Of a stretch of DNA of 24,203 nucleotides, positions 18,701-24,203 are shown piece by piece. Each line of letters opens with the position of its first letter. Positions within the stretch are counted from its first letter, which is position 1. The stretch is from Acanthaster planci (lineage: Eukaryota > Echinodermata > Asteroidea > Valvatida > Acanthasteridae). The position numbers were made by a program, and so were the translations under genes. The stretch covers positions 1,053,324-1,077,526 of the forward strand of contig NW_019091476.1 of NCBI RefSeq assembly GCF_001949145.1, in the 5' to 3' direction. Under the pieces are notes generated by a model. The model was not told the DNA's origin and did not search any database. It saw only the letters and a list, made by a program, of their open reading frames with translations.

Positions 18701-21700
18701 GTAAGAAATAAGGATTGAAACATTAACTGTAAAATGCATGTTTCTGTGTCATTATACTAGTCTACAAGTGTGTTTTGTCACAAAAACAGACTATTCTGGG
18801 CTATTGGCTGAAAAGAGCTTTACTGGCATCTTTTTCTTTAGAAGAACACTGTACCATGCAACGTATCTATACCACAGTGCATCGCTAATTTTGCAAACAC
18901 GAGGTGGGTCCACATAGACTGATCATTGTACAAGTAGCAGTTGTTACAGGGAATTTCAGTCACCGAATATCGGATGCCAGGGCCGTTCCCGGCTCCGACC
19001 TATTCAAAAATGGGATGGCCTGTCTCACAAAAGATTCTAGACATGTACATGTACTGAAAGGTACATGTACACACGTGAGGGTTTTAGGCCAGCATTTCCA
19101 GTGCAAACAGCAATCTATAAAATCACAAAGAGATTCTTAGTGGAGATATAAGTGGATGGCCGGTATCCCCAGCCACACATCCTTGTATGCATGTAAAGCA
19201 CATACCGTAAATGTGTACTTTCTACAGTTTATCAGCTAAAACATGCAGTGTTACATTGGAGAAAATCACACATTAAAACCCTCCTACTCAAAGATACGTT
19301 CTTGACACAGTTGTTATATCGGTCAAATTTCCCATATGGGTCCATGTACTGGGGCAAATCAAGTGGAAAGAATTTTTGGGGTATTTTTGGCAGTTACAGC
19401 AGAAAGAGGGTTAATTGTCCCCTTTCCATGTGTTTATGCAGTAGTAACATTAGTGGTCACAAATTCCAGTTAATATACATAAATTATTCAAACTTTAAGT
19501 GCAGGTCATGTACACACACAGTGTACATATACTGTACATGCACATGTACACATACACATACATGTACATGTACTACATGCAGTGCAAGGGTTATTGGGAT
19601 TTCTTACATGCTCAATGTTTTCCTGACAGGTTTTCATCATGCTGACTTCCTATCTGCAATTTTCCCTGAGTCTGTGCTTCTCATTGTGATGGGGGTCATC
19701 TTTGGAGGCATTGCTTTGTGAGTACTTATTCATCAACTGCAGATGTCCAAATCTACGTCTGACATTGTTTAAGTCATTTTCTTAGAATGTACATGTATGC
19801 ATTCACCAACTGTTCCTGGATTCTTCAAAATCTACCAGTTATTGTAGCTTAGAGGAATTACATGCAATGTCCATCTGCATGTAGGATTCTGGAATACTGA
19901 GCTACATGTACATATACATGTACATGTATGTACATTGTAATACTGTACATGTGTATGCACATGTACTGTGCTTACATGTACATATACCAGAACATTATGT
20001 TGTCTTTAAAGACTTAATAACTTTAATAGAACTACTTTAAAGAAAGTAAAAGAAAGCCAGAAATACATGTACATGACGTTGAAAGTACCTGTACAGTATT
20101 TTTTTAATTAAAAACGGAATTGCTGTGGAAAGGGAAAAAAATTTCAAGAAATGGATGGGGAACCAATGCTTGCAATGCGTGGTGTTGCATGTTGAGATGA
20201 AGACAGGTACCGATATGTTGACAAGTTTACAAACATGCATTCTGGTCATCATACGTGTTCTTGTTTTGTTTTTTATTCTTTCATCAGTGGGCAAGTTCTA
20301 TCAAGAACCACTAGTTAACTAGTGGATGGTTCTTGACGTACGCAGTGCATGTGCAGTGAAATTGAAGTATAAACGACCATAGTCAACCGTTGTCAGGTCA
20401 TTAGACCGAAGGGAAAAAAGATGACCGCAGAAAGGGCAAATAAGCAAAAATAAAAGTGAAAATGGTTGTTTACTAGTGACATACTGTTTTTCCGGCATGT
20501 TTCTTATACATGTAACTGGTCCTCTCTGCACTGTGCTACATGTATTACAAACAGTTTAAGGCATCCAACGACGCGACCAACCTTGGTAGGCTGGTCATGA
20601 ATAGTTGACTAGTCTAGTCCAATCGTTGTCGACTTACGTGAGCTCGATGAGAGATTGTCGAACTGTGGTTAACTGTAACGGTCCTTGATCTAACTTACCC
20701 AGTGATGTCCTATAAACAAATTATGACCTTTGCATTCGACATTATGTGGTTAATATACATGTAATGACAAACCTGACTTTCTGGTTTTGAGTCTGCTTGT
20801 ATTGTTCACTAAAGGGAAATGTCAAAAACCAGTTGATCACAGTAGTTCTCGCTTATGTATTATATGTTTTAAAAGTTTGAATTATTTATGTACACGTATC
20901 TTTCTTCAAATCCCTGTAGTTGGCAGTTCACCGCTGTTTGTGATTTTTGATAATGTTATTTTTTGTTAACCTACAGTGCCACAGGAAATACAGGGAGCTT
21001 ACAATCTGAGACATTCTTTCTATATCTACTGCCTCCGTAAGTTACAATATGATTGTTTGCAAGAACAAACCTACATGTACAGGTACAAGTATTTGTTGTT
21101 TTGGCATGTTTGGTTTTGTACATGTACTCATTTGCCTCAAACTTTCAATCTTTATTAAGTATTCTTGGAAATAGTACATGTTTATATCGATATTCAAAGT
21201 TAGTGTTAAGATTTTTACGCATTAGTCACAGGTGCACACTGCTACATGTACATTGTACATGTATGTGTATAAACATGTACATGTAGGTTGAATTATACCC
21301 TATCATAACTTAAACAGTGCATATTGAAAAGAGGTTCTTTTGTTATAGTACACATATATTTCCATCTAAAGAAGTTACTAATGTTGATTCATACATGTGC
21401 ATGTACCGGTAGTTTATAGGCTCGTATGCATTTGGCAGTCAGGACTTCACATTTACCTGTTAGCAATCTGTCAACTGAGGTTATACCGGCTCATGTACCA
21501 TACCGTAGTTCTTCTGATAGCAATATTTCAACTTCATATATTTCCATGTGAGTAGTGCTCCTTCAGACTTTCATAGAGTGACACAAATAGTTGCAGTCTC
21601 ATCTGCTTTTAACAAATTTTACTTTGCATTTGTTTAGGATCATTTTGGAGGCATCCTACTCCCTGCATGACCGTACCTTCCTGGATAACCTGATATCTAT

Positions 21701-24128
21701 CTTGATGTATGCTGTTGTGGTAGGTTCTAATAATGCAAAGTTTGGCTATCAACTTAACCCTCAAAGAGCTGCAGGGGAGGCATAGTTCATTGTTTTTTAA
21801 GTTGAGCCTTAAACTGTTCATAGAGTTACTCTTTGCGGTCATGTTGACGTGATATTTGCAAAACTCAGACATACAGTTCTTGCACAGCGTGCATTTTTCT
21901 ACGACAGGTCAGCCAGAACTTTATACTTTCTCTGTTGCGGTGCTGAATGCACGCATTACAACAAAACCATATTTCAGATTGAGTTCAAACTGCACATTTG
22001 TAATGATAAGGAGTGTCTGTATGTGTACTTGTATGCATGCTAACTGGCTGTGAACCTGGCTTTTCGAGGGTTAAAACAGAATGGAGGAAGTTTTGATTGT
22101 TAGGTTTGGCACAGATATTCTGCAGTGGCAAAATTTCTCTGAGGTCGATCAGACCAGGATCTCTGGACATCAGTGTATTTTTACAGTACTTGAAAATTTA
22201 AACCAAGGAATCCAGAAATTTGCATATGGCTATGGGGATATACAAAGTAAAAGATGTACCCCAGGATACTCCAAGTCATTTCTCCCTAAAGGAGTGTGTT
22301 AGATGTTTACTGGGAGCAGTTTTGGGAATAGTTATCGCATTGACTCATGAGGATACATGTACATCAGGTTTGTTGTCTCTTACAATAGATATCAGTGAAT
22401 ACTGAAAACAATTACAGTCTCAGTAATTACGTGAAGATGTGATTTTTATTCAGGTTCAGGATAATTTATTCAATACCACTGTACTGCCCCTGGCCTCTCA
22501 CTGTTGTGTGATGTAGATTTGAAATAAGAAAAGAAATGATTGGTTGCACAATGTAGGAAGTAACATGTAATCTTGGATGAGCTGCTTATCGATATTTGCC
22601 GTGTTGTTTTCTTTCTGATAGGGAACCTTAATCAACACATTCCTTATTGGTAAGTGAAAACAACTGACTTTACTGTTGTATACAGTATGTAAAACCATTT
22701 CTGACATGGTCCATTAAACCATTTTGTGCTCCGTCATGTGTGATAGAAATGTGGAGTTCTGCCAGTCCATTGAACTTCTTTGAATATCTTTTATGACATT
22801 CTACAGGGTTCGAACCCTACTACAATCACTATGCTGCTCATGTTCTTTGGTTGCCTGGTTTCACTCATGAGTAGAAATAGGAAGCAGGAAGAGACTGATC
22901 TTGAGCTGCTGCAGAGTTGATCGCATAGCCCAGTGAGCAGGGATTAAAAAGTGCTTTCATTGAGACTTTATAAACTGAGTGCTGTATACATGTACATGTA
23001 TATAGACTAATCCAATTAGATGCCATAATTTCTGTGGCAATGTCTTCACACGTATCTTCTTCAGTTTGACATGCATGTGCATTTGGCAAATCATGACGCC
23101 CTATTGGTGGAGAGGCATGTAATGCATGTACATATGAAGAGGCATGTTACATGTGTGCGTATCCCCCTGTCCACCAGCATTGTACCATCACAAGCTTCTT
23201 TAATTCTTGTTGGATGACACTAAGGCACTGATGATAAGTGTTATCCCTGCAGGACTGACATTGTATGGCATCTCACTGACTGGTGCCTATGGTGATAGTT
23301 TTACCATCAACCTCATTGAGTGTCTTGTCTTCAGCTCCCTCATCTCGGCTGTTGACCCAGTTGCTGTCTTGGCGATCTTCCAAGAAATCCACGTCAACCA
23401 TGTGTTATATTTCTTGGTGTTTGGGGAGTCCTTGCTGAACGGTGAGTCAAGGAAACAGCTGGCAAATTCATATTTGAAGGTCAACATGAAAAAACACCTG
23501 CATTTTGCATATGACAAAATTGGAGGTTGCTACATGTACATGTACCAGTAACATTGTGTTATTGTTAAATGGTTGGTTTACAACTTGTACATGTACTGTA
23601 GTTGTACCGGTAGGCTTATTAAGTGCAACATTTTCCTAGATGAAGTAAAAATTGAATGTTCCATGGACCCCCATGGGAGGTTGGTGTAACTTCAACTGTT
23701 TTATAAAAGAAATCTGTAAATTTATAACCATATAACCCAAGATACATGTATACATGTACCGGTAGGTACTGTAAATTTAGATTTCTACTGTACAATTTCA
23801 GCAAAGTTTGAGAAAATCTGTGAGATTGATCCCCAGAAGTGTTCAATTTGACATGGAATATTAACCAACCTGTAGATTAAAAGTTGACTTGAATTGGTGG
23901 AATGTTACTGCATGGTGTTCCTAAGACATCCTTTCATCAGAATGTTTCAGATTTGATATCCCTTGACTGCCTGCATTCCCGAGCTTCATGTAGCTTATTT
24001 GTTAATGCATGGTTTGTTTGTTTGTTTGTTTGTTTTGGTGTTTGGGATTGCTTGTAGATGCCGTGACTGTTGTGCTTTACAATATGATGAACAGCTTATT
24101 AAGCCTTGATAGCATACCCGCTAGCCAG
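18391..24128 (+). CDS. Na+/H+ exchanger (SLC9A/NHE family), 5' part, seven coding exons, continues beyond window
   Basis: The exons 18391-18700, 19630-19717, 20977-21036, 21638-21719, 22622-22649, 23253-23441 and 24058-24128 join in phase to 276 residues. Residues 1-35 look like a signal peptide (hydrophobic core [19 protein letters not shown] cleavage). Residues 36-78 are an acidic, His-rich luminal loop with N-glycosylation sequons at N38 and N56. Exchanger motifs follow: [22 protein letters not shown] (115-129), [17 protein letters not shown] (144-160), [14 protein letters not shown] (221-234) and FGESLLND (246-253), with the carboxylates needed for cation exchange. The family swaps cytosolic H+ for Na+ across the plasma membrane. 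The wording resembles invertebrate NHE3/NHX-type proteins more than the NHE6-9 or NHA groups. Remaining membrane segments and the cytoplasmic tail lie outside the window. The family is certain, the exact paralogue is not. Confidence 0.9.
19505..19578. repeat. TACATGTA-type simple repeat in NHE intron 1
   Basis: This is an interrupted run of CA/ACATGT words (tgtacacacacagtgtacat, acatgcacatgtacacatac, tacatgtacatgtac) just upstream of the exon 2 acceptor. Confidence 0.75.
19630..19717 (+). CDS. NHE coding exon 2
   Basis: The acceptor is TTTTCCTGACAG and the donor GTGAGT. It encodes [20 protein letters not shown] then GVIFGGIA, the second conserved helix, and leaves two bases (TT) for exon 3. 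Confidence 0.9.
19903..19988. repeat. TACATGTA-type simple repeat in NHE intron 2
   Basis: This is a dense run of palindromic ACATGT words (gctacatgtacatatacatg, tacatgtatgtacattg, cttacatgtacatatac). Confidence 0.75.
20301..20336. repeat. Near-perfect 36-bp palindrome in NHE intron 2
   Basis: The core CCACTAGTTAACTAGTGG is a perfect 18-bp palindrome. It is flanked by TCAAGAA on the left and GGTTCTTGA on the right, which extend the pairing. A CpG-richer stretch follows to about 20700. No terminal repeats or target duplication were found around it. Confidence 0.6.
20977..21036 (+). CDS. NHE coding exon 3 (60 nt)
   Basis: The acceptor is AACCTACAG and the donor GTAAGT. It encodes [19 protein letters not shown] in the third frame; the longer open frame over the same bases is a shadow. 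It carries the FFLYLLPP motif and ends within the second Pro codon. Confidence 0.88.
21243..21287. repeat. TACATGTA-type simple repeat in NHE intron 3
   Basis: Overlapping ACATGT words: ctacatgtacattgtacatg, then tatgtgtataaacatgtac and atgtag. Confidence 0.7.
21638..21719 (+). CDS. NHE coding exon 4
   Basis: The acceptor is CATTTGTTTAG and the donor GTAGGT. It encodes [20 protein letters not shown] then ILMYAVV, the helix and loop after LLPP. It holds the unusual Glu-Ala-Ser-Tyr where vertebrate NHEs usually have Asp-Ala-Gly-Tyr. Confidence 0.9.
22622..22649 (+). CDS. NHE coding exon 5 (28-nt micro-exon)
   Basis: The acceptor is TTTCTTTCTGATAG and the donor GTAAGT. It encodes GTLINTFLI plus one base. 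It is required both by phase (phase 0 in, phase 1 out) and by homology: NHE proteins read AVVGTxxNxxxxGLxLYG at this point. Confidence 0.85.
23253..23441 (+). CDS. NHE coding exon 6
   Basis: The acceptor is TTATCCCTGCAG and the donor GTGAGT. It encodes 62 complete codons from [14 protein letters not shown] through [14 protein letters not shown] to FGESLLN. It ends one base into the Asp codon of the FGESLLND motif. Confidence 0.92.
24012..24036. repeat. (GTTT)n microsatellite next to the NHE exon 7 acceptor
   Basis: About six tandem GTTT units end 21 bases before exon 7. They form part of the T-rich acceptor region, so length variation could touch splicing. Confidence 0.85.
24058..24128 (+). 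CDS. NHE coding exon 7 (last in window)
   Basis: The acceptor is GATTGCTTGTAG and the donor GTAATG. It encodes (D)[19 protein letters not shown] then PASQ and ends in phase 0. The gene continues past the window. Confidence 0.88.
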
Positions 24129-24203
24129 GTAATGGTACTTATCTACATGTAGGTCAGTGGTAGAATGACAGCCAAATGCAATTGTAAAGGAACTCAATTA
24201 ACT

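Noticed and set aside
22806-22817. GGGTTCGAACCC, a perfect tRNA T-loop/B-box-like word
   Set aside because: It is a simple 12-bp palindrome. No A box, acceptor stem or anticodon stem is found at the right distances, so it is not a tRNA gene.

Overview
This is animal nuclear DNA. Coding sequence is split into short exons (28 to 433 bp) with GT/AG introns of about 160 to 1,600 bp, separated by AT-rich, repeat-filled DNA. The self-complementary words TACATGTA/ACATGTACATGT and TACCGGTA recur throughout, and MITE-like and tRNA-like SINE-like insertions are common. This texture and the protein similarities suggest a marine invertebrate deuterostome, most likely a lancelet (Branchiostoma). The species call is an inference. 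No bacterial genes, CRISPR array or rRNA were seen.

Three genes can be rebuilt from exons whose splice phases fit exactly. (1) Plus strand, 448-1262: the last two coding exons of a TBC1D24-like gene, which encode most of the TLDc domain plus an unusual acidic C-terminal tail of about 97 residues. (2) Minus strand, 13443 down to 9521: a complete four-exon gene for a 185-residue lysine-rich coiled-coil protein. Its C-terminal half resembles the ribosome-associated C-terminal segments of PYM and eIF2A. (3) Plus strand, 18391 to past the window end: the first seven coding exons (276 residues) of a plasma-membrane-type Na+/H+ exchanger (SLC9A/NHE family), from signal peptide through the FGESLLND ion-transport motif.

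Genes 1 and 2 converge. The roughly 8 kb between their stop codons (1263-9520) has no gene I can support, but it holds a SINE-like copy, several fold-back elements and a microRNA-sized hairpin. Genes 2 and 3 diverge. The roughly 5 kb between their starts (13444-18390) must contain both promoters and any 5' UTR exons. It also holds a MITE with a TTA duplication, a short fold-back flanked by TA, a CpG-richer block with an antisense TATA-like motif, and a decayed non-LTR reverse transcriptase.

The three genes have unrelated likely roles: vesicle/GTPase or oxidative-stress biology, translation/mRNA metabolism, and pH/sodium transport. Nothing suggests a cluster. The most interesting signals are the natural Gly-to-Ser replacement in the NHE inhibitor-binding segment, the translation-factor-like protein, the TBC1D24 tail, and the density of fold-back elements around the convergent gene ends.
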